Counted from the first letter of the stretch, positions 16,110 to 25,069 are shown. The stretch: DNA of 54,799 nucleotides from Desulfurellales bacterium (GCA_027064065.1 JAMOQJ010000033.1:1-54799), one strand, 5' to 3'. Numbers and translations: made by a program. The notes: generated by a model from the sequence alone, not told the origin.

Positions 16110-16370
16110 TTAAAATCTTCTTGGCTTTCTTTCCCTTGCCTCGTTAACTCTTAAGCTACGTCCTCCAAACTCTTTTCCGTCCAACGCACTGATAGCACTA
16201 TCAACACCATCAGTTGCCATTTCAACAAACCCAAAGCCTCTTGACCTTCCGGTTTCCCTGTCTGTAATAATTTTGGCTGAGTTTACCTCGCCGTACTGAA
16301 CAAACAATTCTTTAAGATCATCCTCAGATGTACTGTAGGGTAGATTACCCACATAAAGCGTCTTAACCAT
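16110..16370 (-). CDS. RNA-binding protein, single RRM
   Basis: 86 residues forming one RRM: RNP2 LYVGNL at the start, RNP1 RGFGFVEM, and a short basic tail ERKPRRF. Such single-RRM proteins in bacteria are often cold-induced RNA chaperones. The start at 16370 follows GAGGTG; five extra upstream codons are unlikely. The promoter lies about 97 nt upstream, giving an unusually long leader for this window that could carry temperature or autoregulatory control. Confidence 0.92.
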   Translation of the reverse strand: MVKTLYVGNLPYSTSEDDLKELFVQYGEVNSAKIITDRETGRSRGFGFVEMATDGVDSAISALDGKEFGGRSLRVNEARERKPRRF

Positions 16371-16466
16371 AAAAACACACCTCAAACAAAAAATCTATGC
16401 TATACTGCCTATAAAAGCAGCTTAGCGTCTTCTCGAACTATGACAATAGCCTTACGAAGATATAAA

Positions 16467-16495
16467 CTTATATCACTATACAGATAGTAAGTCAA
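16467..16495 (-). promoter_or_regulatory. promoter of RRM gene with palindromic spacer
   Basis: On the minus strand TTGACT (16490-16495), 17 nt, TATAAG (16467-16472). The spacer contains ACTAT-CTGT-ATAGT, an inverted repeat that could be an operator. Predicted start is near 16460, so the leader is about 90 nt. Confidence 0.7.
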
Positions 16496-16506
16496 GCTAA
16501 ATAATC

Positions 16507-16531
16507 AAAAAAGCCGACCTTTTGGTCGGCT
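16507..16531 (-). terminator. intrinsic terminator after hcp
   Basis: On the minus strand AGCCGACC, loop AAAA, GGTCGGCT, followed by a T run (16507-16511). It lies between the hcp stop and the RRM promoter. Confidence 0.88.
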
Positions 16532-16542
16532 AAAGGTAGGTT

Positions 16543-18159
16543 TTATCCTATCAGTTCTTTCATATCGCTATCAACATCAGTTATACCAGAAATATTGAAT
16601 TTTTCAACAAGAACCTTTAATACATTAGGAGACATAAAAGCAGGAAGTGTTGGTCCCAATTTGATATTTTTAACGCCCAAGAACAACAGTGCAAGCAATA
16701 CTGCAACAGCCTTTTGCTCATACCATGCAATATTGTATGCAATCGGCAGTTCATTTACGCTATCAGTTCCAAAAATCTCTTTTAACTTCAAGGCTATCAA
16801 AGCAAGTGAATAACTATCGTTACACTGACCAGCATCAAGCACTCTCGGAATGCCACCGATATCGCCAAGGTTTAACTTATTGTATCTGAATTTTGCACAT
16901 CCTGCAGTCAAGATAATTGTATCTTTTGGCAATTTTTTTGCAAACTCCGTATAGTATTCTCTTGATTTATGTCTTCCATCGCAACCTGCCATAACAACAA
17001 ATTTCCTAACTGCACCGGATTTTACAGCATCAACAACCTTGTCGGCAAGTTTGAATACCTGCTCATGAGCAAATCCGCCGACAATCTTGCCTGTTTCTAT
17101 CTCAACAGGTGGTTTACATTTCTTTGCCATCTCAATCATTTCTGAGAAATCCTTGGGTTGACCATTTTTCCTATCAGGAATATGTTTTACACCCGGGAAT
17201 CCAACGTTTGCCGTAGTAAATACCCTATCCTTATAAGAGTCTTTGGGCGGAACAAGGCAGTTTGTTGTCATTAAAATAGGACCGTTGAATGACTCAAATT
17301 CTTTATCCTGCAACCACCAAGCGTTTCCGTAGTTACCTACAAAATTTGGATATTTTTTAAATGCGGGATAGTAGTTGGCAGGAAGCATCTCGCCGTGAGT
17401 ATAAACATCAACGCCAGTTCCTTGAGTTTGTTCAAGCAACTCTTCCATATCCTTCAAATCGTGTCCAGAAATCAAAATACCAGGGTTTTTGCCAACACCT
17501 ATATTTACTTCTGTAATTTCAGGATGTCCGTAGGTTTCCGTATTAGCCTTATCAAGAATAGCCATACCCTTAACAGCCATCTCACCTGTTTTCATAACAA
17601 GCCCTACAAGCTCATCAGCACTTAAATCTTCAGTCGTAGCAGCCATTCCGTCAATAAAGAAATTCATAACATCGTCATCTTCATAACCCAAAACTAATGC
17701 ATGGTCTGCATATGCTGCAACACCCTTAAGTCCGTAAATCATAAGTTCTTTTAATGAACGAATATCTTCATTCTCTTCAGCCAATACGCTAGCTTCTTTC
17801 GATTTAGCCAAAAAGTCTTCCTTGGTTGAACCTGTAAATGTTGCTGAATCGTGCAAACCATCATCGCTCACATTATATTTTTTCTTTAAATCATCCCTAA
17901 TCCTTAAACCTTCTTTTATTGCATCAGCAATCCTGTCTTCATCAAAATTAACATTGGTTATGGTAGTAAAAAGAGCTTTTGCTATATAATGAGAAGCCTC
18001 TTTATCGTATGCTTTTGCTTTTTTTAGAACAACACCTATCCCTTTAGTTACATAAATCAGAACATCTTCAAGGTTTGCGACTCTTTCGTCTTTTCCGCAT
18101 ACACCTCTAACTGTACACGCCTGATTTTTTAGCGTCTCCTGACATTGGTAACAAAACAT
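16543..18159 (-). CDS. hcp: hybrid cluster protein (hydroxylamine reductase / NO-related), class I
   Basis: 538 residues. N-terminal cysteines C3, C6, C15, C21 (C-x2-C-x8-C-x5-C) are the class I arrangement, as in Desulfovibrio. Hybrid-cluster ligands are seen in [32 protein letters not shown] and [11 protein letters not shown]. Known roles in the family are hydroxylamine or NO reduction and protein nitrosylation under nitrosative stress, in the cytoplasm. Strong AAGGAGGTG site. It diverges from a Crp/Fnr regulator with an FNR-type box in the shared promoter, which fits HcpR/DNR-type control. No hcr reductase gene is adjacent. Confidence 0.97.
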   Translation of the reverse strand: MFCYQCQETLKNQACTVRGVCGKDERVANLEDVLIYVTKGIGVVLKKAKAYDKEASHYIAKALFTTITNVNFDEDRIADAIKEGLRIRDDLKKKYNVSDDGLHDSATFTGSTKEDFLAKSKEASVLAEENEDIRSLKELMIYGLKGVAAYADHALVLGYEDDDVMNFFIDGMAATTEDLSADELVGLVMKTGEMAVKGMAILDKANTETYGHPEITEVNIGVGKNPGILISGHDLKDMEELLEQTQGTGVDVYTHGEMLPANYYPAFKKYPNFVGNYGNAWWLQDKEFESFNGPILMTTNCLVPPKDSYKDRVFTTANVGFPGVKHIPDRKNGQPKDFSEMIEMAKKCKPPVEIETGKIVGGFAHEQVFKLADKVVDAVKSGAVRKFVVMAGCDGRHKSREYYTEFAKKLPKDTIILTAGCAKFRYNKLNLGDIGGIPRVLDAGQCNDSYSLALIALKLKEIFGTDSVNELPIAYNIAWYEQKAVAVLLALLFLGVKNIKLGPTLPAFMSPNVLKVLVEKFNISGITDVDSDMKELIG

Positions 18160-18189
18160 AAAAACACCTCCTTGATTTTTCTATTTATA

Positions 18190-18217
18190 AATATATACTA
18201 TTTTCTGAGCTATTCAA
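18190..18217 (-). promoter_or_regulatory. hcp promoter
   Basis: On the minus strand TTGAAT (18212-18217), 16 nt, TATATT (18190-18195); predicted start about 18183. The -35 abuts the FNR-type box. A 12-nt palindrome TATTTATAAATA (18182-18193) overlaps the -10 and start. Confidence 0.6.
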
Positions 18218-18231
18218 TTGATGGAAGTCAA
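18218..18231. promoter_or_regulatory. FNR/DNR-type operator between hcp and its regulator
   Basis: TTGAT-GGAA-GTCAA is a 9-of-10 match to the TTGAT-N4-ATCAA box. Its centre (18224.5) is 41.5 nt upstream of the predicted hcp start, the class II activator position. It also covers the SD region of the regulator gene, so autoregulation is possible. Confidence 0.6.
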
Positions 18232-18235
18232 GAAA

Positions 18236-18874
18236 ATGAATAAAAAAGAAGCCTTAAATTTTTTTTTGAAATCATTAAATATAAAGGAAGAGCCTAATTT
18301 TTTAAATTTTATAAACTCTATTTCTAACCTAATCTACAAAAAAAAGAAAGAGATAATTTTTTTGGAACTACAAGAAGGAACAAGTTTATATTTTCTTGTA
18401 TCAGGCAATATAAAACTCTATAAAACAAACGACGACGGAAAAGAAGCTGTGATTCATTTTGTAGAGCCGGGTGAGTTTTTTGCAGAAATTGTTCTCTTTC
18501 TAAAAAATAGATACCCTGTAAGTGCAATAACAATAAAAAACTCATGGCTTCTTGAGATAGATGCATTAAAACTGTTTGAAGCTATACAGAAAAATCCTGA
18601 TTTCGCAATGAAGCTTATCGGCATATTTGCCCATAGACTTAACTATATGGCAAATATAATAAAAAATTTATCTATTATGAATACAAGAGAGAAATTTATA
18701 AATTATTTAGAAACAGTTAAAAAAGATGATAACACAATAACGCTTAATATACCTAAGCAGGAAATAGCTCTACTTTTAGGTATAACTCCCGAAACATTTT
18801 CAAGGGTTTTAAAACAGCTATCCAAAGAAGGGGTTATCGCAATAGAAGGCAAAACCATCAAACTTCTTAAATGA
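18236..18874 (+). CDS. Crp/Fnr-family regulator, HcpR/DNR-like
   Basis: 212 residues: an N-terminal cyclic-nucleotide-binding-like domain (about 1-130, with LYFLVSGNIKLYK and FVEPGEFFAEI), a dimer helix, and a C-terminal winged HTH (about 160-212). The recognition helix reads TPETFSRVL, with the E..SR set typical of proteins binding TTGAT half-sites. The protein has no cysteine, so it is not an Fe-S FNR; haem-NO sensing as in DNR/HcpR is the likely alternative. ATG 18236 has GGAAG 8 nt upstream; upstream ATG/TTG codons overlap the operator. Divergent from hcp, its probable target. Confidence 0.85.
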   Translation: MNKKEALNFFLKSLNIKEEPNFLNFINSISNLIYKKKKEIIFLELQEGTSLYFLVSGNIKLYKTNDDGKEAVIHFVEPGEFFAEIVLFLKNRYPVSAITIKNSWLLEIDALKLFEAIQKNPDFAMKLIGIFAHRLNYMANIIKNLSIMNTREKFINYLETVKKDDNTITLNIPKQEIALLLGITPETFSRVLKQLSKEGVIAIEGKTIKLLK

Positions 18875-21030
18875 AAAAATATAAGCACAGATACGCAATC
18901 CTATTCATACTATCGGTATCTTTTTTTGGTATACTGATTTTTAAAAATATACTCATTAAAAAAGTTATTGTATTCTACCTTAACAAAAAACATATATCTT
19001 GCTATATTGAAGACTTTAAAATACATAAATTTAATTTTGTAATAAAAAATCTCAGACTTCAGAATAACAGATTCTTATTAAATTCAAGATTTGCAGTCAT
19101 AAAGGTAAATAGAAATTTAACATTGGACATATACGCAAAAGATACAAACCTAAAGATAAAAAACGAAGCGTCAAACGACAAAAGACAATCTTTTAATATA
19201 AACAAGATTAATAGACTAACATTCGATAATATATCTATAACCACCGATAAAATAAAAGCAAACCATTTGAACTTGAGCCTTTCGAAAAAACATTTAGCAT
19301 TGAAGGGTTATTTTGAATTAAAAGAAAAGAAATTCGACATCAAAGCCTATATAAACTCTCTCTACTCAAACATAGATATCGATAAAAATAGAATCATCTT
19401 AAAAAACACTATAATTAAACCAAAAAAAATTTATTTGACTTACAAACGGCAATCATCGCTAATTTTAAACAACAATATTCAGATTAAACAGACCAAAATA
19501 ACACTAAGTCCGTTTAGTATTAAGATAGATTCGGCAAAATCTAAGGCTATAGCCAAAATAGAAAAATTCAATATCTCGTTTTTCTTTAATCTATTTATAA
19601 AGAGCAATTTTATTGTTTTAACAACAAGCGATTTAAAATCAAACGGGTTAGAGATAAAAAAATTAACGCTCAAAACAGATAAAGAATATAAAAACATAAA
19701 AGCAGATTTAGAAAATGTATCCATAGAAGATACAAACATAACAACTCAAAACTTAAAAGCCAAAATAACGATAAAAAACAATAAAGCATATGTGTATATC
19801 GGCAATGGAGAAGCGGTATTTTTTGATAATTGGTATATAGATTTCTATAACCTTCCAACAACAGCAACACTCAACATAAAAGATTTATCGGCAGAAATAG
19901 ATATAAAAGACATTATAAAAACCCATATAAAAAAAGGTAAAACGGTAAAATTTCACATATATTCCAACAAACCAAAAGATGTATTTAAGTTGCTTATAAA
20001 AGACGCATATAGTTCACAATTATTGCAATCATCTACCATCTCAAACACAGGACAAATTAAGATAGACTTAGAACTATTTAAAAATAAGAGCGTTTATGCA
20101 GAAACTAACCTAACCCTGCATAATCTAAAGATTGGAGCAATAAAAATAGACAACATAAATGCGAAAATACCGATTTGCTATAATATAGATAAAAAAAGAA
20201 ACGGTTATATTAAAATTCATACTGCTAATATATTAAAATACAAACTGAATCTATTTTCAAAAGTCATTTCAAATAAAAATACATTAAAGATAATCACAAA
20301 AATAAAAACAAATGACAAAAGTTTAAAGATTTTACCAATAACCACACTTATAGATTTAAGCAAAGAAACCTTATCATCCAATCTTTTATTTAGCCTAATA
20401 ACAAAAGATTTATTTATAGATACACACCTTAAAAAGATATTACTCGCAAACCAAAATATCAAAACCGACGGCAATATACATATAAAAGCGTTTGATGGAA
20501 ACATAACAATAAAGAATATACACATTTTGGATTTATACGAGTTGCCAGTTTTGGTTATGGATATAGATTTTTGCTCAATCAACCTAAAGAAAATAACACA
20601 GAATACCGGTTTTGGTTTAATAACGGGATATATAAAGGGATACGTAAATAATCTTTCTTTGGTAAACTTTAAAAAACCTTTGTCGTTTGTCGCTGTTGTT
20701 AAGACAGATTCTGCAATAAAATCTCAAAAAAAGATTGCCCTAAAGGCTATAAAAAATATATCGAGCATAGGTGGCGGATACACAAATATAGTTATACCGT
20801 TTTTTAAAACATTTCCATATTCTCGCATAGGATTTAAAGCAACCCTAAAAAACAACAAATTCTCACTTCACGGCCTTTACAAAAACAAGGATAAAGAATA
20901 CATTATCGAAAAAGAGTTGCTTATAGGTGTGAGTGTAGTTAATATGAACAAAAACAATTCGATTGACTGGGAAGATATGTTAAATAGAATAAAGAGAGTG
21001 ATGGATAAAAATAACATAAAAATAGAATAG
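18871..21030 (+). CDS. YdbH/AsmA-like envelope protein
   Basis: 719 residues, with an N-terminal membrane anchor (about 8-32) and then a long periplasmic region of repeated beta strands rich in Lys, Asn and Ile. The last 150 residues (LITGYIKGYVNNLSLVN, ISSIGGGYTN, FFKTFPYSRIGFKATLKNNKFSLHG) match the C-terminal signature of YdbH, one of the AsmA-like proteins thought to carry phospholipids between membranes. The companion YdbL-like lipoprotein two genes downstream supports this. The ATG overlaps the regulator stop as ATGA, so it may be read through from that promoter. Confidence 0.78.
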   Translation: MKKYKHRYAILFILSVSFFGILIFKNILIKKVIVFYLNKKHISCYIEDFKIHKFNFVIKNLRLQNNRFLLNSRFAVIKVNRNLTLDIYAKDTNLKIKNEASNDKRQSFNINKINRLTFDNISITTDKIKANHLNLSLSKKHLALKGYFELKEKKFDIKAYINSLYSNIDIDKNRIILKNTIIKPKKIYLTYKRQSSLILNNNIQIKQTKITLSPFSIKIDSAKSKAIAKIEKFNISFFFNLFIKSNFIVLTTSDLKSNGLEIKKLTLKTDKEYKNIKADLENVSIEDTNITTQNLKAKITIKNNKAYVYIGNGEAVFFDNWYIDFYNLPTTATLNIKDLSAEIDIKDIIKTHIKKGKTVKFHIYSNKPKDVFKLLIKDAYSSQLLQSSTISNTGQIKIDLELFKNKSVYAETNLTLHNLKIGAIKIDNINAKIPICYNIDKKRNGYIKIHTANILKYKLNLFSKVISNKNTLKIITKIKTNDKSLKILPITTLIDLSKETLSSNLLFSLITKDLFIDTHLKKILLANQNIKTDGNIHIKAFDGNITIKNIHILDLYELPVLVMDIDFCSINLKKITQNTGFGLITGYIKGYVNNLSLVNFKKPLSFVAVVKTDSAIKSQKKIALKAIKNISSIGGGYTNIVIPFFKTFPYSRIGFKATLKNNKFSLHGLYKNKDKEYIIEKELLIGVSVVNMNKNNSIDWEDMLNRIKRVMDKNNIKIE

Positions 21031-21039
21031 GAGTTTTCT

Positions 21040-21471
21040 ATGCACAGGCACTTATTTGTAAAAGAGTTTGGAGAACCTACCCTTCAGGTCATTGTATTAG
21101 GGTTTTTGACATTTGGAGTTTACTATTTTATATGGATTGCTGAAAGGAGAAAAAAACTAAACGAAATAGCAAATAAAGAGATATTTGATAAAAATTTTCT
21201 TATATACGCAGCTATATGTAGCGGACTGCCCGGCATATTTGCATCTCTTCATATCAGATTAATAATGCCTGCTATACTTATACTACAGATAGCATACAGC
21301 GCCTTTATGATTGCAATATCCTGGCAGATGGGGAAATGGCTTGAAGAATATGCTAATACACAGTGGGGTATAGAACTAAGAGTAAATACGTTTCTACTTC
21401 TGTTTTTTAATATCCTTTATGTTAATTATTTAATAAACAAAATAGCAGATATGGAAATCAAAGAAATTTAA
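21040..21471 (+). CDS. DUF4234-like membrane protein
   Basis: 143 residues with three to four membrane segments. The opening LQVIVLGFLTFGVYYFIWIAERRKKLNEI fits the DUF4234 pattern (hydrophobic helix, GxYxxxW, basic, LN). Function unknown. It lies 9 nt after the YdbH-like gene, with GGAG, and 12 nt before the YdbL-like gene, so it is cotranscribed with a putative lipid-transport system and may be an accessory membrane component. Confidence 0.75.
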   Translation: MHRHLFVKEFGEPTLQVIVLGFLTFGVYYFIWIAERRKKLNEIANKEIFDKNFLIYAAICSGLPGIFASLHIRLIMPAILILQIAYSAFMIAISWQMGKWLEEYANTQWGIELRVNTFLLLFFNILYVNYLINKIADMEIKEI

Positions 21472-21483
21472 GGAGGTTGAAAG

Positions 21484-22035
21484 GTGAAAAATCTAAAAAC
21501 TGTATGGGTGCTTTTATTTATGTTTGTGCTTTACTCGTGTGTAACTGTCAATATATATTTTCCAGCGCAGGAAGCCCAAGAAAAAGCAAAAAAGATAGTT
21601 AATGAAATAAGAGGCAAGATAGACAAAAAAACATCACCCACTTCACTTAACTTTAATATTTTTATTCAAAATGCATATGCGTCAAACAGGGCATTAAATA
21701 TTACTAACGCCAAAATAGAAACAGTAAAACGTTCGATGAAGACAAGATTTAAAAAAATGATACCATACTACAAAAACGGTTATCTTGCAGAACTTATAAA
21801 TGGATACGTAAAAATATACAAAACACCACATTCCTTAAAAGATAAAATGATTCTCAAAAAATTGGTTTCAAATGAGAATAATGATAGAAAAATACTTTAT
21901 AAAGAAGTGGCCAAGGCGTTAAATATACAAAGTTCTCAAATAGACAAACTTCAAAAAATCTTTGCAAAACAATGGCAGGATACCGCGCCAAAAGGAACAT
22001 ACATACAGACAAAAACAGGTTGGATTAGAAAATAA
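21484..22035 (+). CDS. YdbL-like (DUF1318) lipoprotein
   Basis: 183 residues. Signal peptide with lipobox LYSC at about residue 18, then VTVNIYFPAQEAQEKAKKIVNEIRG, the standard opening of DUF1318 lipoproteins. The C-terminus RKILYKEVAKALNIQ...APKGTYIQTKTGWIRK carries the family ending seen in YdbL, the partner of YdbH. YnbE- and YdbL-like parts thus appear combined in one protein. GTG start behind AGGAGGTTGAAAG. A terminator follows, closing the operon. Confidence 0.85.
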   Translation: MKNLKTVWVLLFMFVLYSCVTVNIYFPAQEAQEKAKKIVNEIRGKIDKKTSPTSLNFNIFIQNAYASNRALNITNAKIETVKRSMKTRFKKMIPYYKNGYLAELINGYVKIYKTPHSLKDKMILKKLVSNENNDRKILYKEVAKALNIQSSQIDKLQKIFAKQWQDTAPKGTYIQTKTGWIRK

Positions 22036-22043
22036 ATAACAAA

Positions 22044-22074
22044 AAAGCGGATGTCGATAAACGGCATCCGCTTT
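22044..22074. terminator. bidirectional terminator
   Basis: AAAGCGGATG (22044-22053) pairs with CATCCGCTTT (22065-22074). A and T runs at the base allow use from both sides, between the convergent YdbL-like and UPF0173 genes. Confidence 0.85.
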
Positions 22075-22093
22075 AAAAGATTTTACAAAATTA

Positions 22094-22795
22094 TCAGATT
22101 TCCAAGCTTTCACCCGGTTTAATAATCTTTACCTCAGCCGTATTGCCGACAAGGTTGATAAATTCGTTCGGGTCTTGTTTTATTAAATCCCAAGCAAGAT
22201 AGTGCATTGGCATAACGGCTTTAGGTTTCAAAAACTCAACCGCTTTAGCGCCATCTTTTACGCCCATAGTAAAATTATCGCCTATTGGAATCATAGCCAA
22301 ATCTATTTTATTCAACTCTCCGATAAGCTGCATATCCATAAATAATCCCGTATCGCCAGCATGATATAAAGTTTTTCCATCTATCTCAACAACAAATCCA
22401 CACGGATTTCCTGTATACACAATGCCTTCCTCATCGTTCATAACTGCATTGCCGTGGTGGGCGATAGTCAATTTTACCCAAAAATCATCACTAAATCTAT
22501 GAGCTCCACCTATATGCATAGGATGAACATTTTCGATACCTTTGCCTTGTAAATAGGTAATCAATTCAAATACGGCAATAACTGTAGCATTTGTCTTTTT
22601 TGCTATCTCTATGGTATCGCCTAAGTGGTCCCAATGTCCATGCGTTACTAAAATATAATCCACATCAATATCTTCTGGCTTCAAAGTTCCTTCTTTAATA
22701 TCCGGATTTCCCGTAATATAAGGGTCTATGATGAATTTTGTTTTTTCTCCCTCTACAAGAACAGCCGACTGTCCAATCCATGTTACCTTTGGCAT
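22094..22795 (-). CDS. UPF0173 metal-dependent hydrolase (metallo-beta-lactamase fold)
   Basis: 233 residues. Metal ligands are seen in THGHWDHLGD (HxHxDH), AHHGN, HAGDTG and PMHYLAW, the complete MBL set as arranged in UPF0173/YtkL proteins, which lack the large insertions of RNases. Cytoplasmic; the physiological substrate is unknown. Strong AGGAGGTG site at 22802-22809. It has its own promoter with a large palindrome over the transcription start, suggesting tight regulation. Confidence 0.92.
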   Translation of the reverse strand: MPKVTWIGQSAVLVEGEKTKFIIDPYITGNPDIKEGTLKPEDIDVDYILVTHGHWDHLGDTIEIAKKTNATVIAVFELITYLQGKGIENVHPMHIGGAHRFSDDFWVKLTIAHHGNAVMNDEEGIVYTGNPCGFVVEIDGKTLYHAGDTGLFMDMQLIGELNKIDLAMIPIGDNFTMGVKDGAKAVEFLKPKAVMPMHYLAWDLIKQDPNEFINLVGNTAEVKIIKPGESLEI

Positions 22796-22811
22796 AAAAG
22801 CACCTCCTATT

Positions 22812-22855
22812 TATATTATTAGTTTAATAATATACTTTATTGAATAAAATATCAA
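22812..22855 (-). promoter_or_regulatory. UPF0173 promoter with 23-nt palindromic operator
   Basis: On the minus strand TTGATA (22850-22855), 17 nt, TATTAT (22827-22832). TATATTATTA and TAATAATATA form perfect 10-bp arms around a 3-nt centre at 22812-22834, covering the -10 and predicted start. This is the position of a repressor site. Confidence 0.6.
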
Positions 22856-22906
22856 GTTTTTATTAATACTTTTAACTATAAGTTGTAATATAAACTAAAA
22901 TTGAGC

Positions 22907-23494
22907 TTACTTCTTTATAAATCTACTACCCGGTTTTTCTATTGGTATGCCTTTTTTACATAAAGGACAATTGTCCGGTTCGTAATTTGTTATGCTCAAT
23001 TTAATCAGCGGAAAATAATCCAAACCCTTAGGGTCAAAATTTCCGCCTCTATCTACCAACGCTCCGACGCCAACAATATTATCAGAATACTCTCTAACCA
23101 AATCAAGTGTTTCATTAACGCTTTTTCCTGTTGTTACCACATCTTCCACAACCAAAACCCTGTCGTTTTTATCTATCGAAAAGCCTCTTCTTAGGGTTAA
23201 TTTACCATCAACCCTTTCGGCAAATATAGCCCTAATATTTTCACCTAAGGCTTTCGCTACATCGTATGACACCAAAACACCACCCATAGCAGGCGCTACA
23301 ACCACATCTATATCTTTATCCTTAAAGTATTCAGCTATCGATGAACACAACTTCCAAGCATCGTGCGGATACTGCAAAACCAAAGCGCTCTGTAGATAGA
23401 ATTCGCTATGTAGACCGCTTGATAATTTAAAATGTCCCTGCAGATATGCATTTCTCTTTTTGTAGATAGCCAATGCTTCTTCTTGAGTTAACAT
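22907..23494 (-). CDS. pyrE: orotate phosphoribosyltransferase
   Basis: 195 residues. It converts orotate and PRPP to OMP. Visible are the PRPP-binding loop VLVVEDVVTTGKSVNET and VVAPAMGGVLVSYDVAKAL. The C-terminus adds a CPLCKKGIPIEKPGSRF segment, a two-cysteine tail typical of PyrE from thermophiles and some anaerobes. It overlaps pyrF by 7 nt and follows it directly, so consecutive steps are coupled. Confidence 0.95.
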   Translation of the reverse strand: MLTQEEALAIYKKRNAYLQGHFKLSSGLHSEFYLQSALVLQYPHDAWKLCSSIAEYFKDKDIDVVVAPAMGGVLVSYDVAKALGENIRAIFAERVDGKLTLRRGFSIDKNDRVLVVEDVVTTGKSVNETLDLVREYSDNIVGVGALVDRGGNFDPKGLDYFPLIKLSITNYEPDNCPLCKKGIPIEKPGSRFIKK

Positions 23495-24204
23495 GTTTCC
23501 TCCATTTCTTTTACTATCATATTAAAGGATTCGACAGGGTTATCGCTGGCATATATCGGCCTTCCGACAACTATATAATCCGAACCCATCTTTATTGCAT
23601 CTTTAGGTGTAGTAACACGTTTCTGGTCGTCTTTTGATGCATTCTTTGGTCTGATACCCGGCGTTACTATGGTAAAGTAATCACCAAACTCCTTTCTTAA
23701 AAGCTGTGTTTCTTTAGGGGATGCTACAAGTCCGTCAATATTCGCTTTTTTTGCGTTATCTGCCAATTTTAAAACCATATCTTCAACATCTATATCCAAA
23801 AACATATCCCTTTTTATCGTCTCTTTGGTAGAACTTGTTAAAACTGTAACTGCAAGTATAGTGGGTCCTTTTTTAGAATACTCATCTTCAAAACGCTTAA
23901 CGGCATCTTTTGCAGCCATCATCATATCAATACCGCCTACAGAATGAATAGTTAGCATATCAACACCAATCTCACACGCCGAATAGACGGCTTCTTTAAC
24001 GGTGTTTGGTATGTCGTGATATTTCAAATCAAGAAACAGTTTCTTATTTTTTTCGTGTATAAAATCGGTCAACTTATATGAATAAGCTGTAAAATTAACA
24101 GCTCCCACCTTGTACCATACGGCATTATCGCCAAGTTTATCAACTATTTTAAATATATTATCCAAACCCTTCATATCAAGTGCAACTATAATTCTATTCT
24201 TCAT
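23488..24204 (-). CDS. pyrF: orotidine 5'-phosphate decarboxylase
   Basis: 238 residues, a TIM-barrel enzyme forming UMP. The catalytic D-x-K-x2-D motif is in DLKYHDIPNTV; the phosphate-binding end is VTPGIRP and DYIVVGRPIYAS. The ATG overlaps the nusB stop as ATGA. It is placed between nusB and pyrE in one leftward operon. Confidence 0.96.
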   Translation of the reverse strand: MKNRIIVALDMKGLDNIFKIVDKLGDNAVWYKVGAVNFTAYSYKLTDFIHEKNKKLFLDLKYHDIPNTVKEAVYSACEIGVDMLTIHSVGGIDMMMAAKDAVKRFEDEYSKKGPTILAVTVLTSSTKETIKRDMFLDIDVEDMVLKLADNAKKANIDGLVASPKETQLLRKEFGDYFTIVTPGIRPKNASKDDQKRVTTPKDAIKMGSDYIVVGRPIYASDNPVESFNMIVKEMEETC

Positions 24205-24596
24205 AGTTTCTCCGTTTTTATTTTATCCAATACGGCATTTATAAAAGATTTTGAGTTATCTTTAGATAACTCCTTTGCAATTTCTACATACTCATTAATA
24301 ACAACAGGGTATGGCGTATCTTTGATATTTAATAATTCGTATATACCAACCCTTAAAATATTCTTATCCACAGCCGTTATAATGTCATCTCCATGCTTAG
24401 CGTATGTTGCTATCAATTTATCTATGGTCTCTATATTATTCATCGTTCCTTTAATGAGCATCTCCGCAAATTCTTTATCGTCATTTTTCTTAGGAGATTC
24501 AACATATTCTATAAATTCACCAGGTTTATCGCTATTGCCAAAATCCTTGGCGTAAAGATACTGAACCGCCGTTAATCTTGCTTTTCTTCTTGACAT
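24201..24596 (-). CDS. nusB: transcription antitermination factor NusB
   Basis: 131 residues, all-helical. Recognisable are SRRKARLTAVQYLYA at the N-terminus and DKNILRVGIYELL with PYPVVINEYVEIAKELS near the C-terminus. With NusE it supports antitermination of rRNA operons. It follows ribH by 2 nt, the common ribH-nusB pairing in bacteria. Confidence 0.95.
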   Translation of the reverse strand: MSRRKARLTAVQYLYAKDFGNSDKPGEFIEYVESPKKNDDKEFAEMLIKGTMNNIETIDKLIATYAKHGDDIITAVDKNILRVGIYELLNIKDTPYPVVINEYVEIAKELSKDNSKSFINAVLDKIKTEKL

Positions 24597-24598
24597 AT

Positions 24599-25057
24599 CT
24601 AAATACTTTTATAGACGTTTATAGTCTCTATTAAAGAAACCATAGCATCAAACCCTTTATTGCCCATTTTTGTTCCAGCCCTTTCAATTGCCTGCTCTAT
24701 CGTATCTGTCGTTAAGACGCCGAACGAAACGGGAATTGAACTTTTTAGAGCGATTTGTGCTATTCCTTTTGATGTCTCATTCGCCACAAAATCAAAATGC
24801 GGTGTAGAGCCTCTTATTACTGCGCCCAAACACAAAACGCCGTCATAACCCTTTTCAACAACCCTACTTAAAGCCATAGGTATCTCAAAAGCGCCTGGCA
24901 CCTTTATAACGGTTATATCATCTTCATTTCCATTATGCCTTACAAAAGCATCAATTGCTCCACCGAGCAACTTATCGGTTATAAAACTATTAAACCTGCT
25001 CACTATAACAGCAACTTGAAGTCCTTTAGCATCTATTTGACCTTCAATAATCTTCAT
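24599..25057 (-). CDS. ribH: 6,7-dimethyl-8-ribityllumazine synthase
   Basis: 152 residues. The substrate loop VPGAFEIP and the catalytic segment [19 protein letters not shown] with the active-site His are present. It condenses the ribBA and ribD products. It sits between ribBA (12 nt) and nusB (2 nt). Length is typical of subunits forming the icosahedral enzyme. Confidence 0.97.
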   Translation of the reverse strand: MKIIEGQIDAKGLQVAVIVSRFNSFITDKLLGGAIDAFVRHNGNEDDITVIKVPGAFEIPMALSRVVEKGYDGVLCLGAVIRGSTPHFDFVANETSKGIAQIALKSSIPVSFGVLTTDTIEQAIERAGTKMGNKGFDAMVSLIETINVYKSI

Positions 25058-25069
25058 ACAAAACCCCTT

